Notes under the pieces: model-generated
The model's input: the letters and a program-made list of their open reading frames with translations, nothing else
Told to the model about the DNA's origin: nothing
The model's database searches: none
Source: Didymella arachidicola
Lineage: Eukaryota > Ascomycota > Dothideomycetes > Pleosporales > Didymellaceae
Direction: 5' to 3'
Length of the DNA: 64,000 nt
Assembly: GCA_016630955.3 (NCBI GenBank)
Contig: CM049994.1
Coordinates: 1,364,001 to 1,428,000, forward strand
Part shown: positions 1-9,544 of the stretch, piece by piece
Layout of the letters: each line of letters begins with the position of its first letter
Numbering within the stretch: position 1 is the stretch's first letter
Program-made: the position numbers and the translations under genes

Positions 1-186
1 CAATAGTCTAGTAACCGTCGCCCGGCCGTACGGTTCCACGCCGCTCGACCTATTGATAAACCACCGCCACCACAACACTCGTCGCCGAGACTCGCAAAGT
101 GCCGCACCCACTCTGCGCGCCCCATGTCTCGCCACGTCACCTTCCACCCCTCATAACGCCCGCTATCTGCCCGCTGTCTCCCCGCC

Positions 187-1464
187 ATGTTCAAGCCGCA
201 AGTGCTGCGGCGCAGCTTCTCAGTCTTCAACCGTGTGCCGACCTCCAGGATAGTCCAGTCCGCCGCGCGTCATGGCCATGACAGCATAACGATACATCGT
301 GTACGCATACGGAAGCCGTTCCTCAGCAGGCAGCGACTCGTTGGCGCAGTGGCTATTGCTACAGCCACCTACGGGCTTGGACAGTACGTCGGTCTCGAAG
401 TGGAGATAGAAGAGGAGGAAGTAGAGGAGAAAAGGAAGCCACGGCGGTGGAAGAAGCAAGTTCGCAACGAGGACGGCTCGTTCGAGGAAGTGGACGATGA
501 AGAAGCAAACGAAGAAGAGGATGAAGATGAAGAGGACGAGGACGAAGAAGAGTACGACGATGCCATTCTGTTCTTGCCCACAGGCCTCTCGAGGCTAAAG
601 CCCAAGACCTTCTACCGAGGCTCAGACCCAGAATGGCAGGAGTTCAGGAAGGTTGTTCAAGACAAGCCAAGGATCGAGAGGATACAGCAAGAGCTGGTGA
701 ACATCGTGCGCTCATCTTGCAATTCACCAGCTTTCCAAGCGAAGATTGGAGAGGTAGACCATAAGAAAGGTCGTGCTTGGATAGAGTTCAGATTCCCAGA
801 TGGTCCGCCGCCCGAATACGAACGCCCTGGCTACGAACTGACAGAAGACCTGGAGTGGCGCAAGACCACACGAGACGTCGAGCCGATCCACCACCACAAG
901 CTCAACCAAGTCCTATACCCCACAGCCGCTGCTGGCGCATTGTACGAAGATACCAAGAGGAAGGCAGAGCGGTCTTGGAACGACTTCGCTGTGTACATGG
1001 GATGGTCTGAGAAGACCGAGGCAATTACAGTTCAGGAGATGGTGCAGCAGGTCGGCGATGCCTCAACACCTACGGGCCCAGTTGTCCCTCCAGCAACCGC
1101 ATCTCCGTTTGGTGCTGTGCTGCCTGGAGCCACGCAACAACCTGCAGGGCAAGCATCTCCACCTGCAGCTGGCTCGGGTAAGGACCTGGCCGGTATTGCA
1201 TTGCCAGACGCCAAAGCACTCACTTTGGATCTCGGACAATTTCGACAAGACTTTCAAAAGGCAAACCTTAGAGGCAATAAGTTCGTCCACATACCGCGCG
1301 GTGCTTTCAGCGTGCACGGTCTGATTGAGGTCTGCGGCAGCAAAGCGCGCATCACGTTCAGTATGGTTGGCGTTTACGATCCGAAGGTAGGGAAGTATGT
1401 CGGCCTGCATGCAAGCGTCTGGAATCAAGTGGCGAATCGACAGTCGCCGAAGGGAGGTCCCTAA
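187..1464 (+). CDS. Probable mitochondrial membrane protein with acidic linker, function unknown
   Basis: Single-exon frame of 425 aa. The first ~50 residues are Arg/Ser-rich with almost no acidic residues, as in a mitochondrial presequence. A hydrophobic stretch (about 51-68, LVGAVAIATATYGLGQY) could span the inner membrane. It is followed by an almost unbroken Glu/Asp tract (about 72-125) interrupted by a basic patch. The remainder is soluble: a folded-looking segment with FRFPDGPPPEYERPGY near 200, a Pro/Ala-rich linker (about 290-330), and a C-terminal block with a possible beta-rich fold (VHIPRGAFSVHGLIEVCG). I do not recognise a named family; the layout suggests an inner-membrane-anchored protein, which is inference. 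The start is the first ATG and gives the presequence-like N-terminus. The long acidic tract on the coding strand creates meaningless Ser-rich frames on the other strand. Confidence 0.8.
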   Translation: MFKPQVLRRSFSVFNRVPTSRIVQSAARHGHDSITIHRVRIRKPFLSRQRLVGAVAIATATYGLGQYVGLEVEIEEEEVEEKRKPRRWKKQVRNEDGSFEEVDDEEANEEEDEDEEDEDEEEYDDAILFLPTGLSRLKPKTFYRGSDPEWQEFRKVVQDKPRIERIQQELVNIVRSSCNSPAFQAKIGEVDHKKGRAWIEFRFPDGPPPEYERPGYELTEDLEWRKTTRDVEPIHHHKLNQVLYPTAAAGALYEDTKRKAERSWNDFAVYMGWSEKTEAITVQEMVQQVGDASTPTGPVVPPATASPFGAVLPGATQQPAGQASPPAAGSGKDLAGIALPDAKALTLDLGQFRQDFQKANLRGNKFVHIPRGAFSVHGLIEVCGSKARITFSMVGVYDPKVGKYVGLHASVWNQVANRQSPKGGP

Positions 1465-2718
1465 ATCAGGTGCAAACTCAGAAAGAAGTCAGAATGCATC
1501 AGCGGCGTCACGGATTTGAGCGTTCTTCTTGGTTAGCGGCATCGCACGAGCAAATACTGTCTGGCGTTTGGTGTAAAAGATGAGATACCTTGGGGACTGT
1601 ACAGTATTGAAGAGGCAACCGGAGATGTACACGTGATGAAGCCAGTAGGTCTCTCCTCAGCCAGCTATAAAAACCACACAATACTCAACACACATCTCTC
1701 CACCGCAGTTTTCTGCAATGATAAAAAAAAAGGAACGTCTCCAGTGCATGTTCTGACCATCTTTGTCTCCTGGCAACATCAAACCTACCTTACGCAATGG
1801 CGATGCCTGGATTCTTCTCCCTCCAAAATTATCTAAGATCTCCCTCCATTTTGCCCAGAAAAGAGACATAGTGGACGTTCATGTCTGCTCTGTGCGCTGC
1901 TCACATCCAATGTTGAAACACTCAACCCTGTCCATCATGTTTCTGGAATCTCTGGAAGTCTCTTACAGTCCATTACATGAGATACCAAGTCGGGCTTTCC
2001 ACCTCCATGGGCACCGTAAACTCAGCATGTGACATTAGCGCGACGAGGGCACGCGTTTCGAGTCACAGGGCTCGCTGCTGAAAGAAGCCGGAAAAGCCAG
2101 CATGTTTTGCTTCTCCTCATCCCACATTGTAATATCTTCAGAAAGGAGATGGGGATTCGTATGCTGGGTACTGCGTGCTGCTTCAAAGAATTTCCATTAG
2201 GGTGGGGAAGCTTCCTGCTTGAGGTACTTCGGCTGCATCACCCTGATACCGAAAATCTTGGGCTCACACGTTGGATGTCGCGAGGTTCAAGCAATCCGAC
2301 AAGACCACTACTTTGGAAGAGACTGGAACGATCATAAACCATCGTGTGAGCTTTTTGATGCTCAACGGTGCAGAAAATGTCTGTTAAAATGTCAGTGCTG
2401 CGGATAAGAGTTGTGCTGTGTTATTTGGAACCTTGCAAGGCCTGCTTCTCTCTCGTTGTGTCTACTCGTTTCTCCACGCTGTCAAAGAAAGAGTCCAATG
2501 ACCTTTTCATGTCTTCTGGCTTCCAAAGAACGAAAGTGACGTTCCATGGCTGTTCGTGTCAGAGAAGGCCATCTGGAAAGGTGGTTGTTCGACACCACCT
2601 CGCGATTTTATGGATAGCTGTACGGTATTTGATATCCTGAAACTGCCACACCCTTCTCTACCTCACTGGAATATAAGGAAAGTAATGTGAAGAGTATTGA
2701 AATGGTTCACTCTTAAAA
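1465..2718. other. Gene-free interval, tail-to-tail
   Basis: About 1.25 kb between the stop of the mitochondrial-type protein and the stop of the monooxygenase on the other strand. Only short overlapping frames without recognisable domains or splice continuity are present. It should hold the two 3' UTRs; I see no RNA gene or repeat. Confidence 0.6.
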
Positions 2719-3936
2719 CTACTTTTGCCCGGCCTTCGCCGCATCGTGGTGTGCCCTCAGCCTACCAGCCAACTCCTCGGCGCCATGTTCACTGAAGTGA
2801 TGCTCCTTTCCCTCCAGTGTCCTCTGCGCAAACTTCGCCGCCCTTGGAACCATTTCCTCCTCGTATGCTCTGGTCGCCTCATCCAGCGTCTTCTTGCCAG
2901 CAGCAACACCGATGATTTCCCGGCCCAAGACCAGCGCATCCGTCATACCGACGTTGACACCCACACCGGCGAATGGGGTCATGACATGTGCGGCGTCGCC
3001 AATCAGTGTCACACCCGAGCGCGACGTCCATTTGAAGCCAACCGGGAGCTCGTACAACGGCCGCAGCGTCAAATCGTCCGTTGAGTCCAGGAAGACACGT
3101 CTCAGGTCTTGACTGACGTGAGAGAAATATGTATCCATGTACTTCTTGCGTGCAGTCGCAGCGTCACTCCAGTCAATACCACACTTCTCAAGAAATTCCT
3201 CGGGCTGGCGGAGCGAAGCGTAGGTCAGCAAGAAACCGTCATCTCCCCGCTGCGACATGATGGCTGTGTCTTGTCCAAAAAAGAACATGGATCCTTCACC
3301 GACGTAGCCCTCAAGCCAGGGGTTGGCGTGGATGTTAGATAGACTGCTTGCTACCATCGATATACCGGAGTACCGAGGTTTCTCGACGGACAGGAGCGAG
3401 CGGACCTTCGACCACGCGCCGTCTCCACCAACGACCAGATCAAAGGCCGATTCGCTCGTGCCATCTGAGAAATATAGCTCGTACTTGCCGCCTGAGGTCG
3501 GGGAGGGTATGACCTCGCGCAGCTTCTTGTCGAAAACGATGGAGCTCTTGTCTAAGTTCTCATGCAGGAGCTTCATCAGTACGCGGCGATCGATTTCAGG
3601 CCGTCCGTTGAACTTCTCTTCCTCCCTTACTTCTTGTTTGTCGGCACCGTTACCGTCCCATAGAACGGTGCCGTCGAGTTTGACAATCTTGAGCACATCG
3701 GATTCAGGGCGTGCGTACTTCTTGAACAGGTCCCAAAGGCCCGCTTCCTTGAGGGCAAGCTGTCCGCTCTCGGGGTGCAGATCAAGAGAGCCACCTTGTG
3801 TCCGGATCTCTGATGCGGCTTCATAGATGGTGAATGCGATGTTGTTGTTTTGCAGGATGTTGGCGAGTGTTAAAGAGGCAGGGCCAGCGCCACAGATGGC
3901 GATCTTGAGTTGAGTTAATGCCGTCATAGTACGCAT
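2719..3936 (-). CDS. FAD-dependent monooxygenase (TetX/salicylate-hydroxylase-like)
   Basis: About 405 aa from the ATG at 3936. It shows the three flavoprotein aromatic hydroxylase signatures in order: the dinucleotide-binding GAGPAS near residues 16-21, the DG motif GGDGAW near 170-175, and GDAAHVMTPFAGVGVN near 313-326, which binds FAD ribitol. This family uses NAD(P)H and O2 to hydroxylate small aromatics or polycyclic substrates; the substrate cannot be read from sequence. The frame is open up to an ATG at 4023 (434 aa), but a TATA-like TATATAA on this strand at 4051-4045 would place transcription start below 4023, and the flavin motif normally sits close to the N-terminus, so 3936 or 3927 is more likely. 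It is divergent from a ruined hydrolase gene at 5141, with a motif-rich promoter between them. No introns are needed. Confidence 0.88.
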   Translation of the reverse strand: MRTMTALTQLKIAICGAGPASLTLANILQNNNIAFTIYEAASEIRTQGGSLDLHPESGQLALKEAGLWDLFKKYARPESDVLKIVKLDGTVLWDGNGADKQEVREEEKFNGRPEIDRRVLMKLLHENLDKSSIVFDKKLREVIPSPTSGGKYELYFSDGTSESAFDLVVGGDGAWSKVRSLLSVEKPRYSGISMVASSLSNIHANPWLEGYVGEGSMFFFGQDTAIMSQRGDDGFLLTYASLRQPEEFLEKCGIDWSDAATARKKYMDTYFSHVSQDLRRVFLDSTDDLTLRPLYELPVGFKWTSRSGVTLIGDAAHVMTPFAGVGVNVGMTDALVLGREIIGVAAGKKTLDEATRAYEEEMVPRAAKFAQRTLEGKEHHFSEHGAEELAGRLRAHHDAAKAGQK

Positions 3937-4044
3937 TTGATAGTTTGGACAGAGTCCTATATAATCGTCAAAAGGTCTGCCGGAGGATTTCGGGTCAAGG
4001 TTGTAACCGCTGGTGAGGGCCAATCCTCCTCCGGCACAGGCTGG

Positions 4045-4051
4045 TTATATA
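4045..4051 (-). promoter_or_regulatory. TATA-like box of the monooxygenase
   Basis: TATATAA read on the minus strand, 109-115 bp upstream of the ATG at 3936. It argues against using the upstream ATG at 4023, which would be only about 22 bp from the box. Confidence 0.4.
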
Positions 4052-4128
4052 CGCACACATGTTAGCTGCCTGATGGATGTACTTCATGCAATCGGGCACG
4101 AAAACTCAGCCTCCGATGTCCTACTCGC

Positions 4129-4218
4129 ATCTCGGAAGCAAGCGTACAAGTTGTGACTCGGAGTTGCTTCTCGGGTATCTCAAGTCAACTCTCGGGCCCG
4201 AGAACACACGACCGAGAA
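4129..4218. promoter_or_regulatory. Cluster of CTCGG boxes, including a 14 bp palindrome
   Basis: Six copies of CTCGG or its complement CCGAG lie within 90 bp: at about 4131, 4157, 4171, 4192, 4198 and 4212. Several extend to TTCTCGGG or its reverse. Two copies abut head to head as the perfect palindrome TCTCGGGCCCGAGA (4190-4203). The spacing and inversion suggest sites for a dimeric regulator, possibly of the Zn2Cys6 type. The cluster is about 190-280 bp upstream of the monooxygenase start and about 0.9-1.0 kb upstream of the hydrolase start. That these are functional operators is inference. Confidence 0.45.
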
Positions 4219-4553
4219 GTCCGCCAACGTCAGCATGCAGCCTCAGCAGGCCTTTAACGCCACACAGAGTTTCTCGAGGAATCTTGTTAGCGATGTTACA
4301 AATCTGTCACGCTAGCCAATGCCCCCACGATTGCCTGCTCAGTGCAAATGAACAGTCACGTGCTTGAGCGTGAATGTAAGCTTGCAGACGCGCTGTGCTG
4401 AGGCATCCTGATCCCCTGATTGCATGCGGGTCTTCGCATCTGAGGTGCTGGCGATGTGCTAAAATGTTCCCAATCATTCGCTGAGTGTGAGCGATTGCTG
4501 TAGCTCAGTCAAATCTCTGTTGCGGTTGTGTTGTTGCTGAGGAGGTCGCGTTG

Positions 4554-4568
4554 CGGAAGGCCCTTCCG
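4554..4568. promoter_or_regulatory. Inverted repeat CGG-N9-CCG
   Basis: CGGAAGGCCCTTCCG is a perfect 7+1+7 inverted repeat with CGG and CCG at its ends. CGG triplets in inverted orientation with fixed spacing are the classic target form of fungal Zn2Cys6 regulators. It lies in the same divergent intergenic region as the CTCGG cluster. Confidence 0.4.
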
Positions 4569-5140
4569 TTTCCGTCACCTGAACAGCGCTCACCACTCTC
4601 ACCAAACAATCCCCCACCTATTATACTCATTATATCATGCTCATCGAGTTCTGCGCATCATCTTGGAGAAATCAGTCTGATCGTCATGGTCGCGGCACGC
4701 AGTGCGGGAGCAGCAGCAGCGATACAAAAGTAGTCCAATCTGGGCATGTGGAGGTGCCAGGTCTATCAAAAGACACCGACGTCCATTACCACAATCACTC
4801 CAACTTCCTTTCTGGCACGGACCTGCAGCCCGCCTCGCGAAGATGTCATAATAGATACTCGGTAGTTCCATGGCCCTCGCTCTCCTTCTCTTCAACCACT
4901 CGGCGATTGCTGAGACGTCAATGCCACAAATAATTGCGTAGAAAACGAGGCGCAACGCTACTATTACCGCCTAGAGCAACCTCAGATGACCTCAGATGGA
5001 TGAAATCCAGTCTGTTACTGCGTATACCATGGTCGAGCAAGGGTGGAACTGCCTCCGATAGAATGTCTTTAAAGTGGTGTGGAGGTACTCCAATATCTCA
5101 GTATCAACTTCGAGATGGACCTTCCCAGCATCCCCTCCCA

Positions 5141-6523
5141 ATGCATTCCACCACATTATTAAAACCTCCACGGTTCTACTGTTATCGTTCTCAGCGCTCT
5201 TCAGCAACGCCCAAGAGGCCTGCGATGTGGCTTGCCAAGCTGCGTTCACACATCTGCAGGCTCTAGAGGCTTCCAGTTGGGTTTCAAAGGACGTGACTCT
5301 TGACACGTTCTACAATACTCCCTCAAACACCATGGGCGCGAAGCCTGGCGATCTACTGCGTTGGGAGGACTTGTCGCGAGACATTGTCAATGCGGACTTC
5401 ACGCCCCCAGCTGGAATGTCGATCTCCAGGTTTCTCTACATGACTGAGGATATTGACCGAAAACCCATGCCTGCGAACGCCTTCATTCTGCTTCCTTACA
5501 ACAAGCCCTGGAACGAGAAGTCTCTGAATACTATGGTATGGACCCATGGAACACCCGGCCGGATTCGGAACTGTGCGCCATCGAACCACAAGGACCTATA
5601 CTACGAGTGACAGGGTCCGTACGCTCTGGCACAAGCTGGTTACGCGGTAATCGCTCCGGACTATGCTGGTCAAGGATCAGACATACCGCAGGGTTTCATG
5701 TACGAAGCTGGTATCTCCACGCTGCGGACGTTGCATTTGGTCTTATGGCCGCTCGTAAGGCTATCGGTGACCTCTGTGGGATGAATGGGTCGTCGTAGGG
5801 CACAGTGAAGGCGGAATGACTGGCTGGCGCACATACGAGCGTCTAGCTATGCATGGCCAGGAAGAGTTGCTCAAGGCAGGAAAGTTCCTCGGAGCTGTTG
5901 CGAACTCACCGGCTCTGCGTCCGTTAGACTTGATCCCAGAATCTATCAGGCGGGCTGCAGGCGGACCCGTAGGTGACGCTGTTTCGGTCATCTTTCTGCA
6001 GTCGCTTGCACGCCTGTTCCCCGATCAATTTAGGTTGGAGGATTACGTCACTGATACAGTTCTCGGTCGCATCGCTCTCATGGATCAAGGTTGTCTGCTC
6101 ACTGGACGTGCGTTATTCTCCAATCTTACGAGCGAGCAGCTCTTGAAGGATCTAAGCTGGCTCGAACATCCTGTTGTCATTCACTGGCAGAAGCGGTATA
6201 ATGGTGCTGGTCCCCATGCTTTGGCGGCACCTATGCTAGTTGTACAGGGCATTGCGGATCCACTCACCTACGCCAATAACACCGAGTGGGACTTCAACCA
6301 AACGTGCAATGCGTACCCCAGTTCGAAGGCAACGTTAAGGCTCTACCCTGATGCCGACCACAACGTGGCAGCTCAGGTGCCGCAATGTGGCTTCTTGAGG
6401 TGGATCAAGGACAGGTTTGAGGGAGCCAAGGTCCAAGAAGGCTGCGCGATCGAGACTGCTGAGCCTGTAACGGCTCGTTTTAGGAATACCGATGCCTTCT
6501 TCTCGGGTACCGGCAGTGGCTAG
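5141..6523 (+). pseudogene. Decayed secreted alpha/beta hydrolase (lipase/esterase-like)
   Basis: The protein is readable only by changing frame three times, each time as if one base were missing. Frame A starts at ATG 5141 with a basic/hydrophobic start; near the A-run at 5161-5164 it passes into frame B, which supplies the signal-peptide core (STVLLLSFSALFSNA) and the N-terminal half (TMVWTHGTPG; CAPSNHKDLYYE). An in-frame TGA at 5608 follows where neighbours read LYYE-stop-QGPYALAQAGYAVIAPDY. Near 5712 it passes to frame C (YLHAADVAFGLMAARKAIGDL), and near 5773 to the last frame, which holds the nucleophile elbow GHSEGG at 5798-5815, an acid loop (IADPLTYANN) and a histidine region (PDADHNVA). 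Counting the three lost bases, the length is about 461 codons, a full-length enzyme of this type. Introns do not explain the breaks: no suitable GT-AG pairs surround them. Errors in the assembly are the main alternative. Confidence 0.82.
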
Positions 6524-8023
6524 GAGGTCCTCAGGTAGTAGAGAAGGTCGGCAGGGTTTCACGGATTATAGGAGTCTGGCGAGAGACACCCAACGACAAT
6601 CCGCGGAGCTCTTACAAACCGTTCACAATCTCAAACACCTCCAATGAAATATCGCAGTTCGAAAGTCTTGCGCAACCCCAATATGCATCTACCAGTTACA
6701 AGGCAAAGTGAGCTCAATTCCTCTGTCAACACCTGCATTCCATTTCAGGATCCCAGATGTGCGCATGACCAATTTCATACAGCGGCAAGCCGCCTAGAGC
6801 TTCACCACTGGACGCCTTCGCTCCTGCACCATCGAGATTGCGCTGCGACCACAACGTCGAGCTGACATCCATCGAATGACAACTTTTGACATCCGAAAAC
6901 CACGCCCACGAATAATGCACCTCTTCGCGTGAGAACTTCAAAGCTACCTAGATCTTCACGGCACGTCCTGCCAACGTAACCAAGCGTCCAAGACAATAAT
7001 CGCTTGGCAGCAAACATCCTTCCACAACACCGCCTTCTCAACACGGCGCTGTGCCGCCTCAGGTTGCTGCACGACGGGACACAGCGCGCGTTGTGGTAGT
7101 GATGCTCACACCGAGTATCCGCGTGAAAGCTCTCTGAAAGCCGCATGTCGCCTGGAGCAATCTTTCATTTTGTTGGCATCGCGATGCCCTCGGAACATGC
7201 CCCACCATGAGTCTACAACAATATCATTGTGTTGTCGCCCACACTTACCACCACGCGACCCGCGTCCTCAAACGATAGATCACAGACCAAGTATAGTCAT
7301 GCTAGCGCGCAAGGCTGGTGCACGGGCCCACTTGTACCTGCATATCGGCAGTGCAGTGGCCAGAACTGTTGGTCGAACATTAACCGTTGGCTCTTCCTTT
7401 CACGACCTCATTTCTGCAGCTGACGAGAGACGATGTCAGACTCGAGGCTGATTCGACCATTGACCGCCTCCTCTCACATGCATTAATTATTGCCATCGCA
7501 ATGAGATCATCTCCAAGGCCCAGAGAGTCCGGCGCGTTGGAGATGCTGCTCATGTCGGCGCTCTCGGCGCAGGTGCTGTGACGGTGTCCCGCAGATTAGG
7601 GGAAATTGCCGCTAACCAAAACTAGTCCACGCCTCATCGGATGGATCACATTTCCCCAGGCTTCATCTCCCAAACACGCCGGCGTGCTGCACATCGTGGC
7701 TCAAAGTGCTGTAGTTTGCCCGCCTTAGTGCTGCGGCAACCATGTTATACCGCATGTGTATATGCATTTATCAGGGCTAATCAGAGACCCCTATCCTAAC
7801 GCCTTGTATGCATGACAACAACCGAGCCGACGGGACCATGGCGAGTCTGTCAAAAGGTCTCTGTCTCCCGGTTGCGTGCTTGCTTTGCTTCCTACGCAAG
7901 GCTTCGTACGCATCAACAGCCTCGTGAGCACAGTCAATCGGCCTACGCGCCTAGTCACTCATTTACTACCACACCGCTTCACTCTTTCAGCGGATAAACA
8001 CTAATAATACCGAAAACGTCAAA
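6524..8023. other. Gene-free interval upstream of the GH17 gene
   Basis: About 1.5 kb without a convincing coding frame; the short open frames lack domains and codon continuity. The last ~100 bp before 8024 (C/A-rich, ending in aaaacgtcaaa) looks like the 5' leader of the glucanase. Confidence 0.55.
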
Positions 8024-9544
8024 ATGAAGGCCTCCATCGTCGCTGCTTCAGCGCTTGTCGCGTCTGCTACTGCTTTCGAGCACAAGAACCACGCTGGGTT
8101 CCACCTGCGCCGTGGCGCATACGAGCCCGCTAAGGACGAGATCTGTACAGTCTACACGACTGTCTACATCCACGCCCGTACGTGAAGTGTCTTTCGAATC
8201 CACAGTCAGGGGCGTTTAGTTCAGGACTCAGGGAAGGAGTAAGGGTATCACAAGCTCCGTTACTAACATGCGTCAGTTCCCTCCATTGTGCCCAATGTCA
8301 CAGCCAGCTTCGAGCTTTACTCTACTCCTGCTGCTGAAACTTCAACCTCAACTTCAGCCTCAACTTCGTGCACTGAGAGCAAGGGCTCCAGCTCCATCTA
8401 TACACCGATTGTGATCTCCACCAAGACACCTGAGGCTTCGCACCCGGCCTATCCCACTGTCCCGGCCTATCCTGAGGTTTCCAAGCCTGCGGTTCCTGAG
8501 GTCTCCAAGCCTGCGGTTCCTGAGGTCTCCAAGCCTGCGGTTCCCGAGTACCCTACCAAGCCGGCGCCTGAGCCCTCGAAGGAGGTTCCTCAACCTTCAA
8601 AGCCCGCCACTCCTGAGTACCCCACCAAGCCTGTGGACACACCCAAGCCCAGCAGCTCTAAGCCCGCTGACAAGCCCAAGCCTACCAGCAGCTACAGCAA
8701 TGGCGGCCGCATCGTCACCAACGGCAAAAGGTGGGCCATGACCTACACTCCTTACGCTCCTGATGGCAACTGCAAGACCGAGTCCGATATCAAGTCCGAC
8801 ATCAAGGAGATCGCTGACCTTGGCTTCACCACCATCCGCTCCTACAGCACGGACTGCGGTGTCTTCGAGTACGTCGTTCCTGCATGCCAGGAGCACGGCC
8901 TGAAGATTATCTACGGTATCTTCCTCGAGGCTGGTGGCAGCGGCGGCAAGGGTCCCTTCTCGCAGTACGCCAACGACCAGCTTGACGACATCAAGAACAG
9001 CGCCCCCAAGGATGGTGTCGCCATGGTCATCGTCGGCAACGAGTGCATGTTCAACAACAACTGCGCCCCCGGCGAGCTCGCCAGCTACATTGACCACGTT
9101 CGCGAGACTCTTCAGGGCGCTGGCTTTCCCAAGGACATCGCCATCACCACCACCGAGCCCGTCGGCACCTGGGAGGAGAAGGGCGCCGAGCTTTGCAGCC
9201 ACATTGACATCTTCACCGTCCAGGTTCACCCGTACTTCACCGCATCCATCTCGCCCGATATGGCTGGTGACTTTGCGGCTCAGCAGCTCGACCAGGCCGC
9301 CAAGGTCTGCCCCGAGGCCGCGGCCAAGGGCAAGTTCATCTCTGAGATTGGCTGGCCGAGCGCGGGCAACAACAACGGCAAGGCTGTCGCTGGTGTTGCC
9401 GAGCAGAAGGAGGCGATGAAGAAGATCATCGAGAAAGTCGGTGCTGAGGCGTGTCTGTTCAGCTTCAAGGACGACCCATGGAAGCACCCTGGCGCGCTCG
9501 GTGTTGAGCAGCACTTCGGCTGTGCTGACGCACTTTCCTACTAG
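8024..9544 (+). CDS. Secreted GH17 glucan beta-1,3-glucosidase-like wall protein
   Basis: Two exons, 8024-8177 and 8277-9544 (473 aa). The 99 nt intron has donor GTACGT, branch TACTAAC at 8261 and acceptor CAG, and joins HA to LPSIVPNV. A signal peptide (MKASIVAASALVASATA) is followed by a probable Kex2-type site (LRR), then a Ser/Thr/Pro linker carrying three PEVSKPAV repeats. The GH17 catalytic domain starts near residue 204 (RWAMTYTPY). The likely acid/base is Glu307 in VGNE and the nucleophile Glu408 in ISEIGWPS, both intact. Proteins of this kind (MP65/Scw families) remodel beta-1,3-glucan in the cell wall; the absence of a hydrophobic C-terminus argues against a GPI anchor. Strong C-ending codon preference suggests high expression. 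Confidence 0.93.
8471..8542 (+). repeat. Three 24 bp tandem repeats (PEVSKPAV)
   Basis: Three consecutive in-frame 24 bp units at 8471-8494, 8495-8518 and 8519-8542 differ by only one to two bases. They lengthen the Pro-rich linker between secretion signal and catalytic domain, and their copy number could vary between strains. Confidence 0.85.

Noticed and set aside
8597..9514. 305-codon open frame antisense to the GH17 gene
   Set aside because: It is Leu/Val/Gly-rich, has no domain, and is the expected shadow of strongly C-ending codons on the coding strand.
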